The notes beneath the pieces were generated by a model. That model did no database searches and was not told the DNA's origin. It saw only the letters and a program-made list of their open reading frames with translations. Below, piece after piece: positions 1 through 8,762 of a stretch of DNA of 45,512 nt (position 1 is the first letter of the stretch; every line of letters starts with the position of its first letter). Made by a program: the position numbers and the translations under genes. The stretch is taken from positions 1 through 45,512 of the forward strand of contig CAKZVC010000070.1 of the NCBI GenBank assembly GCA_937922235.1, given 5' to 3'. Origin of the DNA: an uncultured Acidimicrobiales bacterium (GTDB taxonomy: Bacteria; Actinomycetota; Acidimicrobiia; Acidimicrobiales; SHLQ01).

Positions 1-1133
1 GGATCATCGTTCGAGTAGGCGATGTACACATCGACCGATTCGTTCGCGAGCACCCACTTCGTGCCCCCAGCTGCGAGCTGATCGGCAGGACTCGTTTCGG
101 AAAATCGGGTCGTGTCCATAAAGGCATTGATGCGGCCAAGGTCGGCAAGCATCTCGTCGGTGGGGTCGTTCGATTCCCATGCGTCGTAGAACAGCACGTA
201 GCCGCCAGCCATTGCCGACGACCAAAACGACTGGCGGAGCGTGGTTCGCTGCCCCGCATCGAGCAACTGCTTGTGCCACGGGTGGCACTCAGCCATCACA
301 TAGACATCCTCGCCGAATTCGCCCGCTTCGTGAATGCCATCAACGCTCGTGAAGCGAGATTGCTGACATACCTGTTGGGAGAACACATCGATGTCGTCGT
401 TGCCGAGGTACTGGTTCGACTGACCGTTGTTGTGATGCACGCCGACCGGGTGAACCTGGTCGTACTTGCGGATCTCTGCGGCGAGCGACTTGGCTTTCTC
501 CACATCGATGCTGTTGTTCGGGCACGCTTTGATGATGTGCTCCTCAGTCGGCAGCCACACGAGATGGCGGTAGCTGCTGAAGCGTTCGACCAGGTCTTTG
601 ACGAACTGCTGCTCCCCCGCTGGCAGGTCGGGGTTGCACGCGCCGTATGGGCGGGCGCCGTCGTCGTACAAGTGGAACCACGTCACGATGCCTGCATCAT
701 CGAGCTGGGAAAGGTACCCGTCCCATTCGTCTAGCACTGCTGAGTCGACGCCCTTGCCCGGATCGTTGTCAACGAACGGGTTCTCGCTGCCGTTGCCATC
801 GCCGCCATTCGATCGGACTGCATGGATGTAGATGGCACGAACGTCATTGTCGATGAGCTGGTTGACGATCTCCTGCTTCCGCGAGTCCGAGTAGTAGAGG
901 AAGCCTTCGGGCCCGCCCGAGCCTGCCATGAAGTACGCCTCGCCGTTGCCGGAGTATTCGAACCAATGACCATTCTCGGTCACCGTGAGTTGCCCCTCAC
1001 CGCTGGCTGGGTCTGCTGACGCGTACTGCCGTTGCAATACCACGCTGAGAACCACGATCGTCACGATGAGGCTGATGGCGGCGATCGATCGATCGGGAAG
1101 CCGCCACGTCGTCTCGGGGGGTGCTGTAATCAC
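1..1133 (-). CDS. Secreted/membrane-anchored TIM-barrel-like protein (glycosidase-like, DUF4038-type), 3' end cut by window
   Basis: The frame opens at a GTG at 1133 with a good ribosome site (AAGGAG at 1139-1144, five bases away) and stays open to the window start, so about 377 residues are visible and the C terminus is missing. Residues 17-38 form a hydrophobic signal anchor. The rest looks like a secreted alpha/beta barrel of the DUF4038/apiosidase-like kind: an early FMAGSGGPEGF segment, then DVRAIYIHAVRSNGG, GIVTWFHLYDDG, HLVWLPTEEH and EDVYVMAECHPW. The acidic residues at the ends of the last two predicted strands would be the catalytic candidates in a glycosidase. The family assignment rests on general pattern only; substrate is unknown. 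It diverges from the desaturase gene across 160 bases. Confidence 0.7.
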   Translation of the reverse strand, partial: MITAPPETTWRLPDRSIAAISLIVTIVVLSVVLQRQYASADPASGEGQLTVTENGHWFEYSGNGEAYFMAGSGGPEGFLYYSDSRKQEIVNQLIDNDVRAIYIHAVRSNGGDGNGSENPFVDNDPGKGVDSAVLDEWDGYLSQLDDAGIVTWFHLYDDGARPYGACNPDLPAGEQQFVKDLVERFSSYRHLVWLPTEEHIIKACPNNSIDVEKAKSLAAEIRKYDQVHPVGVHHNNGQSNQYLGNDDIDVFSQQVCQQSRFTSVDGIHEAGEFGEDVYVMAECHPWHKQLLDAGQRTTLRQSFWSSAMAGGYVLFYDAWESNDPTDEMLADLGRINAFMDTTRFSETSPADQLAAGGTKWVLANESVDVYIAYSNDD

Positions 1134-1138
1134 AGATA

Positions 1139-1144
1139 CTCCTT
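1139..1144 (-). promoter_or_regulatory. Ribosome binding site that decides the GTG start at 1133
   Basis: AAGGAG on the minus strand, five bases before GTG 1133. There is no competing ATG nearby that would keep the hydrophobic N terminus. Confidence 0.7.
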
Positions 1145-1293
1145 GGGTTAGCCACGCGCTTATCCCCCTTCTGTCCACCTCCTCGATCGCGTTACTGCTC
1201 GCGAGCAGATCTGAGGCAAGTGACCTGGCGGTAACCCCGCATGCTTGGCGTCGATAGCTACGCTCAAAGCTGGCTTTCTCCGAGGACACACTG

Positions 1294-2115
1294 TTGACGA
1301 TTCTCAAGTACAAAGCTGATCGAGTTCCGGTCACCATCTTCTTCGCCCTGACGGTGCTCGACTTCGTCGTGTACTTCGCGGTCGATCGACTCTGGATCAT
1401 CCTCGCCTACTGGGCGGCCATGGTGCCGGTGAAGGCCATCGTCAGTGCGTGGAACCATCATCACCAACACGTCCCGATGTTCCGGTCAAAGCCGCTCAAC
1501 CGAATCCTCGAAATGTCGTTCGCGCTGCACACGGGCGCTACGACGAACGCATGGGTACTCCATCACGTACACGGCCACCACAAGAACTATCTCGACCAAG
1601 AATTGGACGAGAGCCGATGGCGCCGCCGTTCGGGCGAGACGTACGGGTACATCCACTACACCGCCATCACTGCGCTCACCTCGTATCAGCGGGCATACAC
1701 CGTTGGCCGCAACCACCCTCGACTGCAACGTGCGTTCGTCGGTTACGGAATCCTGACGTTTGCGCTTGTCGCATCGCTAGTTGCCTACAAGCCAATCAGC
1801 GGACTCTTCCTCTTCGCCATCCCGATGGTGACGTCGCTCATCATCACGATCGCTGCCACGTACCACCATCACACCGGCCTCGATACCGACGACCACATGC
1901 AGGCGTCACACAACTACACGCACCGGATTCGCAACATCCTCACCGGCAACCTCGGCTACCACACTGCCCACCACTACCGTCAGGGCGTGCACTGGTCGAA
2001 GCTTCCCGAGCTTCACGAGACGTTGGTTGAGAAGATCCCGGCCGAGTACATCCGCACGTCGAGCACGAATGGCCGCAAGCTAGGCGTGTCGAGGTCGAAG
2101 GTCGGTGCGAGCTAA
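1294..2115 (+). CDS. Membrane fatty acid desaturase
   Basis: A 273-residue integral membrane di-iron desaturase. The three histidine clusters that ligate the di-iron site are visible: HHHQH at residues 55-59, HHVHGHH at 90-96, and HTAHHYRQGVHW near the C terminus. An extra His-rich stretch (YHHHTGLDTDDH) lies before the last cluster. Hydrophobic segments are at about 13-48 and 145-185. Such enzymes insert double bonds or hydroxyls into acyl chains or carotenoid-like lipids; the substrate cannot be read from sequence. The start is TTG 1294 (CTG 1291 is just upstream), preceded by GAGGAC. The 3' end overlaps the convergent surface-protein gene by 36 bases. Confidence 0.85.
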   Translation: MTILKYKADRVPVTIFFALTVLDFVVYFAVDRLWIILAYWAAMVPVKAIVSAWNHHHQHVPMFRSKPLNRILEMSFALHTGATTNAWVLHHVHGHHKNYLDQELDESRWRRRSGETYGYIHYTAITALTSYQRAYTVGRNHPRLQRAFVGYGILTFALVASLVAYKPISGLFLFAIPMVTSLIITIAATYHHHTGLDTDDHMQASHNYTHRIRNILTGNLGYHTAHHYRQGVHWSKLPELHETLVEKIPAEYIRTSSTNGRKLGVSRSKVGAS

Positions 2116-4479
2116 CCGGGGGCGGCGGGCCAGGAACAGCGAGGCTCCAAACAAGACCATCGCCAGGAGCCCCCAAAGGAACGTCGAGGTCCAATCGATC
2201 GGCGGCGGTTCAACAAAGGCAAGTGCCTCGGGGATCACGCCGCGGTAGGTGACCGTCACCGTCGCCGGAGCGGTCTCGACCCCGAGATAGTCGGTAGCGA
2301 CATATCGAATTGGTGACGGATTCTCGTCGAATCGGTTTCGTGGCTTGAACGTGATGGCACCGGTTTCGGGGTCCACGGTCCACGATCCTTCTTGGGACAG
2401 CTTCAGAACACCCGATTCAGGGTCAGCACCGATGATCTTCACCGTGGTCGGATCGATATCGCTTGGTGAGGTGTCGTTCTCCAAGACGTTGATCGTTACC
2501 GAGTCGCCGATCCTGTTGTCACGCGATTCGTCATCACCGGCAACAGGAATTGGGAGGAAGCCGATAATGAGCTCGGCTGGGTCTGACACGTTTTTGTCGT
2601 CATCCTCGACGGTGTAACGGATCGGTGCGGGTTCTCCAAGAAAGCCGGTTTGCGGAGTGCTGGTGATTGCTCCGGTCGTTTGGTCGACAGACCAGATACC
2701 TTCACCCGGAACGGACAGCGTTCGGGTTGCTTCGTCGTAACTCGGGTGGGCGATTTTGACCGTGGCTGGATCGAGGTCGTTCGACGGATCGTTTTCGAGT
2801 ACGTCGATCGTGACGATGCTTCCGGCAGGGTGACCAAGCGACTCATCAACTCGGGTCACGGGCAGGTAGTCGACCACGAGCTCCGCTGGGGGTGACGTGT
2901 TTCCGTCGGTGTCTCGAACCGTGTACATGATCGGCGCCGGGTCACCAGCAAACGCAGCGTCAGGGATGAAGCGGATCTCGTTCGTGCGCTCGTCGATCGA
3001 CCACATTCCTTCGAAGTCGACGAGCAAGTCACCCGAGGGGTCGGCGCCCGCAATGGCGATCGTCTGCTTGTCGATGTCGGTGGACGGGTCGTTCTCGAGC
3101 ACATTGGTTGTCACGATGTCGCCAGGAAGGTTGTCGAGCGACTCGTCATTTTCGAGCTTTGGTGAGAACGACAGGCGAACAGGAACCGCAGGAAGCGGGT
3201 TTCCACCGACGTCGTTCACGGTGTACGAGATCGACCGTGGGTCGCCGAGGAAGCCATCGACTGGAGTGAAGGTGATCGTGCCGTTTACCACCCGCCAGGT
3301 GCCGCGACCCTGGTCAACGAGCGTGCCGTTCGGGCTCGCGCCGACGATTGCCACACTTTGCGCGTTTACATTGCTGTCGTTGTCAGTGACGCGAATCGTG
3401 ACCTCTTCTCCGGTGACGTTGCCGAGCGAATCGTCCGCCTTGGAGAAGACGGGCAGGTAGGTCACCGACACCGGCGCTGGTCGACTGACCTTTCCAAGAC
3501 CTCGAATGGTGTAGCGGATGGGTGAGGGGTCCGTAGTGAACCCGGCCTCGGGCGTGAACGTGATCAGACCGGATTCCGATGCAAGGCTCCACGTGCCTTC
3601 ACCTTCGACAGTGAGCGAACCGCTTACTGGATCGGAGCCGACGATCGACACCGTCGACTTGGTGACGTTGCTGTCGTTCGCGGTGACGTCGATGCTCGCA
3701 GGAGCTCCAGGGATGTTGCCCGTCGATTCGTCGCCGATCGCAACGGGGCCGCACGCTCCGCTGATTCTGGCGAATTGGGTCCGAATGCGCTCGTCAAAAT
3801 TGAGGTAGTGGATGTAGACGATGCCGTCTGCGGGGACGGTGATCGTAACCGCCGCTGACCACGACTTTCCGCGCCCGATGCCTCCAGATGCAGCAGGATT
3901 GCTCTTCGCTTCGGCTTCGGACGCAATGTAGTGCGCTCCCCCGCTGACGGCGGACATCTTGGGGTAACGGTCGAACTGATTCCCAGACGAGTCGAAGAAG
4001 GCAAAAGCGTGCGATTCTTGGCGGCCGCTATCGCTGATGCTGATCGTTTGCTGAGTGCCAGGAGCAAGAACGTAGTAGCCCACGCCGTAGGTCCATTCGG
4101 CGTCCTTTGGGCCAGTGGTTGCTTCACCTGGGCCGACACCTTCGGCCAGGCCGCTGTACGTGAAATTCGGGGCGCTCGATGCCTGATACCACCCGTTCGC
4201 TCCGAGCGCGCTGGCAGCTTGTGAGAAGACCGCTTGCGTCGGGTCGAACGAGCTATCAGTGTATGGGAAGGCAAAGGTGCCAGGACGAGACCACCGGTTC
4301 CAGTTCCAGGTGCATGGAACGGTGGGGTTTGCTGGGGCCGCTCCAGGTACAGCAGCCTCTGCGGCTGGAGCGGTTGCGATCGTGGCGCCGCCCAGCAACA
4401 CCGCAACGAGCGACATCGCCAGCAGCGCGGCAAAACAGCGAGCCGACTGGCTGCGCGTTCCTTGCCCTGGGACTCTCAT
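2080..4479 (-). CDS. Cell-surface protein with five CshA-type fibril repeats and C-terminal membrane anchor
   Basis: A 799-residue exported protein from ATG 4479; a TTG at 4512 would add 11 residues in front of the signal peptide and has its own AAGGTAGG, so it is possible. A signal peptide ends around AEAAVPGA. An N-terminal domain of about 200 residues (from TVPCTWNWNRWSRPG to ISGACGPV, with a Cys near each end) precedes five repeats of about 95-100 residues. Each repeat opens with a DES/DDS-type motif, has NVLENDPS or similar near residue 15, then a GxWSxDxxTGxI strand, and ends in PIRYTVxDxxG. These match CshA-type fibril repeats used in adhesins. The C terminus has a transmembrane helix (FLWGLLAMVLFGASLFLA) followed by RRPR, with no LPXTG motif. 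Role: probably adhesion or surface layering. Confidence 0.85.
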   Translation of the reverse strand: MRVPGQGTRSQSARCFAALLAMSLVAVLLGGATIATAPAAEAAVPGAAPANPTVPCTWNWNRWSRPGTFAFPYTDSSFDPTQAVFSQAASALGANGWYQASSAPNFTYSGLAEGVGPGEATTGPKDAEWTYGVGYYVLAPGTQQTISISDSGRQESHAFAFFDSSGNQFDRYPKMSAVSGGAHYIASEAEAKSNPAASGGIGRGKSWSAAVTITVPADGIVYIHYLNFDERIRTQFARISGACGPVAIGDESTGNIPGAPASIDVTANDSNVTKSTVSIVGSDPVSGSLTVEGEGTWSLASESGLITFTPEAGFTTDPSPIRYTIRGLGKVSRPAPVSVTYLPVFSKADDSLGNVTGEEVTIRVTDNDSNVNAQSVAIVGASPNGTLVDQGRGTWRVVNGTITFTPVDGFLGDPRSISYTVNDVGGNPLPAVPVRLSFSPKLENDESLDNLPGDIVTTNVLENDPSTDIDKQTIAIAGADPSGDLLVDFEGMWSIDERTNEIRFIPDAAFAGDPAPIMYTVRDTDGNTSPPAELVVDYLPVTRVDESLGHPAGSIVTIDVLENDPSNDLDPATVKIAHPSYDEATRTLSVPGEGIWSVDQTTGAITSTPQTGFLGEPAPIRYTVEDDDKNVSDPAELIIGFLPIPVAGDDESRDNRIGDSVTINVLENDTSPSDIDPTTVKIIGADPESGVLKLSQEGSWTVDPETGAITFKPRNRFDENPSPIRYVATDYLGVETAPATVTVTYRGVIPEALAFVEPPPIDWTSTFLWGLLAMVLFGASLFLARRPRLARTDLRPRHA

Positions 4480-4575
4480 GTGTGATCTTTCGTCGCGTAG
4501 CCGATAGGCCAAACGGCCTACCTTCTAGGTAGTTCGACCAAAAGTCGGGAAGTATGAGGAGAATGGCCATGCGGG

Positions 4576-5031
4576 CTAACGGATGGGAAGCTCCGTTGTG
4601 CGTTTAATGATCTTCATGGCCAGCTGCGAGGTGAGCTTGTGCACGTGGGGCAGGTTCGCCAGCACCTCCATGTACAGCGATTCGAAGTGGCCGGCGTCGG
4701 CGGTCACCATGCGCAAGAGGTAATCAGGTTGGCCCATCATTCGGGCGACTTCGACGATCTCAGGAACATCCCCGACGGCAATCTCAAACTCAAGCATCGA
4801 GTCTTTGGTGACCCGTTCGAGCGTGACCCAGACCATTGGCTCATAGCTACATCCAGCTCGCTCGCGGTCGACGAGCGCGACATAGCCCGAGATAACGCCC
4901 GATGCTTCGAGGTTTCGGACCCGCCGCAAGCATGGGGATGGGCTCAACCCAACCGCGTCGGCCAGTTCGTTGTTCGCCATCCTGCCGTTCCGTTGCAGCT
5001 GGTAGAGGATTGCTCGATCAATCTGATCCAT
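4576..5031 (-). CDS. Lrp/AsnC family transcriptional regulator
   Basis: A 151-residue regulator from ATG 5031 (a TTG at 5040 is the alternative). The N terminus has the AsnC-type winged helix-turn-helix, with DQIDRAILYQLQRNGRM and LADAVGLSPSPCLRRVRNLE as recognition helices. The C-terminal half is the RAM/ligand-binding fold (YLLRMVTADAGHFE, LANLPHVHKLTSQLAM). Family members bind amino acids or related small molecules and form octamers on DNA. It is divergent from the UGSC selenoprotein gene with only 80 bases between starts, so it may regulate that gene and itself; this is inference from layout. Confidence 0.92.
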   Translation of the reverse strand: MDQIDRAILYQLQRNGRMANNELADAVGLSPSPCLRRVRNLEASGVISGYVALVDRERAGCSYEPMVWVTLERVTKDSMLEFEIAVGDVPEIVEVARMMGQPDYLLRMVTADAGHFESLYMEVLANLPHVHKLTSQLAMKIIKRTTELPIR

Positions 5032-5111
5032 GGCAGCCAATGCTACGGCAAGAGACCGCCGCTACGAAAATGACAATCCCTAGGCCCTATCAATGGTTCA
5101 TAATTGTGGGC

Positions 5112-6860
5112 ATGAACTCGAACAGCGAACCCACGTACGACGTTGTCTGGCCCCGGTCGCCCAGGGGAATCCAACAGCACCGGCGAGCGCCACGGCTCGA
5201 CACCTTGAACGGCAAGCGAGTCGCGTTCTTGTGGGACTACCTCTTCCGGGGCGACGAGCTGTTTCCCGTCCTCGCCGACCAGCTGCAGGCACGATTCCCC
5301 ACCGTCGAGATCATCGACTACACCGAGTTCGGCAACTTGCACGGCGCCGATGAGAAAGAACGAGTCGGCCGGTTGCCCGACGATCTTCGAAGCCGCGGCG
5401 TCGATGCGGTTGTGTCGGGGATGGGGTGTTGAGGCAGTTGTACGCCCGCCGTGATGCGGGCATCGATCGCTGCTGAATCGGCGAAGATTCCGTCCGTCTC
5501 GATCGTGTGCGAAGGATTCGCTGGCCAGGCCTCGGCTACCGCCCGCGGGCTTGGCTACGACGGGCTTCCCCTCGCCGTAACTATCGGCCATGTCGACGCG
5601 CAGTCGGTCGAGGAGATGACCACACACTTCGTCAACACCACGGTTGACGACATCATCACCGGCCTAACGAGTAGCGAGTTGGTCGATGCAGCAGACAACA
5701 CCGAACCCGCCGCCCTCGAAATCGTAACGAGCGGAACAATCGACGCCATCAACGCCTTCTTTCTCGATCGAGGGTGGAGCGATGGAAATGCGATCATCCC
5801 ACCGACCGTTAGCCGTGTAGAGCGCTTCCTCGATGGTTCGGGCCATGATCCATGGAAGGTTGTTGGGGTCGCACCATCGTCAGGGCGAGACTTCACCATC
5901 TGGTCGATTGCAGTAAACGCGGTGATGGCCGGATGTCGCCCCGAACACCTGCCGATCCTCATCGCCATGACCGAGATCTTGGCCGACCCGGCCTATGGGG
6001 CGGAACACTCGGGCAACACCACCGGTGCAGACGCTCTCGTCATTGTCGATGGCCAAAACACCACATCGCTCGGCTTCAACGTTGGGCCTGGCGCCCAGCG
6101 AGAGGGCACTCACGCAAACACCAGCGTTGGTCGCTGGCTTCGGCTCTATCTTCGCAACGTGTGCGGGTTCACCGCCGAGGAGCATGACAAGGCAACCTTC
6201 GGCAACCCCGCACGACCGGTGCTCGCCGAAGACTGGGCGACCCTTCGGGCGATCGGCGCCTCGGTCGCGTGGCCATCGATTGCGGAGCAGCTTGGACTCC
6301 ATCGAGGGGATGACGCCGTCACGATGGCGCGAATGAACAGCGGGGTTTTGATCGGGAGCGTGTTCGGATCGACCCCTGAAGAGATCGTCCCCTACCTGGG
6401 CAACGGGCTAGCCCGCACAGCCTCATGGGATCTCACCCACGTCCATGGCCTCGGCACCGACCAGTTCCAACCACTGCTCGTCATCTCGCCGCTCATCGCG
6501 CGCACCTTTGCCAGCGCCGGCTGGGGCCTCTCGCACGTTCAAGAGGCATTGTTCCAGCATGCTCGGATCCCTGCGATCTTGTTCGAGCGCTTCATCGGCG
6601 AATGGTCGAATCTGACGGCCGGACGCAAGCGGCTGGCCGAGCTTGCGGCCGACGGCATCCTGCCGCCAGTGTTCGCCGAGTCACATGACCCCGAGCGCTT
6701 GGTTCCCGTCGTCACCCGTCCCGAACGCCTACTCATTGCCGTAGCGGGCGACCCGAATCGCGCAAACGCGTACGCCTTCAGCAATGACGGCCCTCACGGT
6801 TGGTGGACGGCAAAACGCATCGACCACACGCCTGCAAGCGACCTCGTCTGCAAGATCTGA
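5112..6860 (+). CDS. UGSC-family selenoprotein: one gene read through an in-frame TGA (Sec107)
   Basis: Two open frames in the same reading frame, 5112-5429 and 5433-6860, are separated by one TGA at 5430-5432. Read through as selenocysteine, the junction is SGMGC-U-GSCTPAV, the UGSC motif that names this family, giving 582 residues with Sec107 and Cys110 (and Cys106). The N-terminal domain (RLDTLNGKRVAFLWDYLFRG, about 25-190) resembles Rossmann-like UGSC domains. The C-terminal domain (about 195-582; WSDGNAIIPPTVSRVERFL, HSGNTTGADALVI, NTSVGRWLRLYLRNVCGF) is the partner normally found in full-length members. Conservation straight through the TGA rules out two genes. A hairpin follows the TGA at SECIS distance. 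Start ATG 5112; ATG 5070 is possible but adds a hydrophobic stretch. The biochemical function of the family is not established. No selA/B/C/D is in the window. Confidence 0.88.
5433..5474 (+). promoter_or_regulatory. Candidate bacterial SECIS element directly after the UGA codon
   Basis: A six-base-pair perfect stem, GCCCGC (5444-5449) with GCGGGC (5456-5461), closes a six-base apical loop CGUGAU. The loop begins 17 bases after the UGA and carries a G-U near its tip, both as known for bacterial SECIS elements recognised by SelB. A lower helix, GGCAG (5433-5437) with CUGCU (5470-5474), can form and leaves internal loops. The element is inside the coding frame (GSCTPAVMRASIAA), as is normal in bacteria. 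Confidence 0.75.
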
Positions 6861-6912
6861 TGAGGTAGTTCGGACTATCTCGAAACGGCCGAAGCCGTGC
6901 CGATAAGAAGGT

Positions 6913-7722
6913 ATGCGCCGTTCGTTCGTCGCGCTTTTGGCGCTCCTCTCTCTTCTGGCTTCCGCGTGTGGCGGGACAGCAACGGACGCATCGCCACCTG
7001 ATTCGCTTCCGCTCTTCGATGCATCAACGACAGTCGCTCCAACCACCACGACCGCTGCCCCGACGACGACCACGACCGCGGCGCCAACCACCACGACGCT
7101 TGCTCCCGACCCGAACCGCACATTCGTCGCGACCGCAAAGGACCACGTGCAGGCGCTGACACCTTCGGTTGAGCCCGACGGCGAGCTGTTCGCGATGCCG
7201 TGGTATCAGCCGAACCCGCATCAGTTCGGCACGCCACTCACCCTGATGGTGACCGAAGGCCAGCCCGGCGACGAATGGGTGAAAGTGCAGTTGCCGATTC
7301 GGCCAAACGGCCAAGAGGCGTGGGTACCTACCAGCGACTACGAGCTCTCCGCAGTGTTCACCCGCGCCGAGGTAAACATCACCACCCGTGAAGTGACGGT
7401 GTGGGAGAACGGCGAAGTCATTGCCACGACTGACGCGGTCGTTGGCGCAACTCGAAGCCCGACCCCATTTGGCAGTTTCTATGTGGCAGCCAAAGTCGAC
7501 GACTACTTCGGCGAGCCAGCGCTTGTGATGTCTGGCTTCTCCGAGGCGCTCGACACGTTCGATGGCGGACTCCCGGTCATTGCGATCCACAAGACGTTTG
7601 CTGTTGGGCAGGAGTCCGATGCCAACGCTGCCTCGAACGGTTGCATCCGCATTCCGCCCTCGGTGCTCCGAGTCCTCGCCGAGACCGTTCCTCTCGGCAC
7701 CCCGGTCGACTTCGTCGCCTAG
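6913..7722 (+). CDS. L,D-transpeptidase (YkuD) lipoprotein
   Basis: A 269-residue exported enzyme that forms 3-3 peptidoglycan cross-links or attaches proteins. The signal peptide ends in the lipobox LLASAC (Cys19), so it should be lipid-anchored. A Thr/Ala-rich linker runs from about 38 to 68. An SH3-like segment (WVKVQLPIRPNGQEAWVPTS) lies around residues 114-135. The catalytic YkuD domain occupies the C-terminal half, with His226 in VIAIHKTF and the nucleophile Cys244 in SNGCIRI. Start ATG 6913 is fixed by the signal peptide, although AAGAAGG stands unusually close to the ATG. It lies 52 bases after the selenoprotein gene on the same strand. Confidence 0.93.
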   Translation: MRRSFVALLALLSLLASACGGTATDASPPDSLPLFDASTTVAPTTTTAAPTTTTTAAPTTTTLAPDPNRTFVATAKDHVQALTPSVEPDGELFAMPWYQPNPHQFGTPLTLMVTEGQPGDEWVKVQLPIRPNGQEAWVPTSDYELSAVFTRAEVNITTREVTVWENGEVIATTDAVVGATRSPTPFGSFYVAAKVDDYFGEPALVMSGFSEALDTFDGGLPVIAIHKTFAVGQESDANAASNGCIRIPPSVLRVLAETVPLGTPVDFVA

Positions 7723-7731
7723 ACCACGCTC

Positions 7732-8715
7732 CTAGACCTCGGGGGTGGTGCGCCGCCGATCCTTCATCTCTTCGTGCGCTTCGACGCTTCCGTCGTGGAA
7801 CGTCCCGAACCACTTGTCCATCGGCAGCAGCAACATCCCGTAGTTCACTTCGAAGTATCGGTGATGCAGATTGTGGAAGTAGTCGCCGCCATGAACGTTC
7901 GCTCCCTCGCCCATTTTGAACCGGTCGAAGCCCGAGTGTGATGGCGATGGCGAGATCATCAGGTAGACCAAGCAGAACGTGATGATGAACGGCGAACCTG
8001 GGAGCACGAGGAAGACGAACGGCAGCGACAAGTAGAGCAGGTGCTCACCGGGATGCATCGAGATGCCGGACCACGGGCCAGTGTTGACGTTTCGGTGGTG
8101 GAGCGCGTGGAACCATTTGTAGAGCGGATCGAGGTGGAGCAGCCGATGGTTGAGGTAGAAGTGCACGCCTTCGATCCAGAAGACCGCGAACGTCATTGCA
8201 CAGATGGCCCAGAGCGAGCTCAGCTGCGGGATCGACTCGGTGGCGTACAGCCGGAACATCATCGCTTCATACAGTGCAGCGATGCCTCCCCCGCTGACGA
8301 GAGTCCAGAACATGTTGTCGCGGGTTTGGTTATTGAACGTGAACGACTTGCGGTTGGCCGCCAGCCATCGTGACTCGTATTTGAACTCGGTGCCTTGTGA
8401 TTTGCGAATGTGAAGCCACCAGTGCTGTCCGCCGATCACCACGAACATGAGGACGGCGTTGCGAAGCCAAATGAGGCTGATGTCGCCGGCATCAAGGGAG
8501 GCAAACCGTTCGAGCGACGGCGTGAACAGGTGGTACACCAACGCGGCGAGGGCGATCCATGCACTCGACTGGGGCCACATGTATTTGGTGACGAGCCATC
8601 GAAGCATCGCCACGGGTTGGGGTGGCGAGGTGAACAGCGGGGGCACGTCGAGGGGCTCGGGGTCGTAGCCCTTTGCCCGCTGCATCCGGGTGCGCCCCGT
8701 CGCGTGTGCCGTCAT
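7732..8715 (-). CDS. Fatty acid hydroxylase / sterol desaturase superfamily membrane protein
   Basis: A 327-residue multi-span di-iron enzyme. His clusters typical of the superfamily are present: HFYLNHRLLH, WFHALHHRNVNTGPWSG with a following MHPGEH, and YFHNLHHRYFEVNYG. Hydrophobic segments surround them, and there is a conserved-looking WWLHIRKSQG before the first cluster. It would act on lipid, sterol-like or carotenoid substrates in the membrane; which one is not readable. The chosen start, ATG 8715, has no ribosome site but a TAATACT -10-like hexamer about ten bases upstream, suggesting a leaderless transcript. An upstream in-frame extension to 8760 would overlap the divergent VOC gene and is not preferred. 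The 3' end nearly abuts the convergent transpeptidase gene. Confidence 0.85.
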   Translation of the reverse strand: MTAHATGRTRMQRAKGYDPEPLDVPPLFTSPPQPVAMLRWLVTKYMWPQSSAWIALAALVYHLFTPSLERFASLDAGDISLIWLRNAVLMFVVIGGQHWWLHIRKSQGTEFKYESRWLAANRKSFTFNNQTRDNMFWTLVSGGGIAALYEAMMFRLYATESIPQLSSLWAICAMTFAVFWIEGVHFYLNHRLLHLDPLYKWFHALHHRNVNTGPWSGISMHPGEHLLYLSLPFVFLVLPGSPFIITFCLVYLMISPSPSHSGFDRFKMGEGANVHGGDYFHNLHHRYFEVNYGMLLLPMDKWFGTFHDGSVEAHEEMKDRRRTTPEV

Positions 8716-8762
8716 GGCCACAACAGTATTACGAGCGATCGACGAAGAAGAACTCTGCAAAG

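Noticed and set aside
5451..6860. A separate gene starting at the ATG/GTG after the TGA
   Set aside because: It would begin inside the UGSC motif and lack the N-terminal domain; the conserved sequence is continuous through the TGA.
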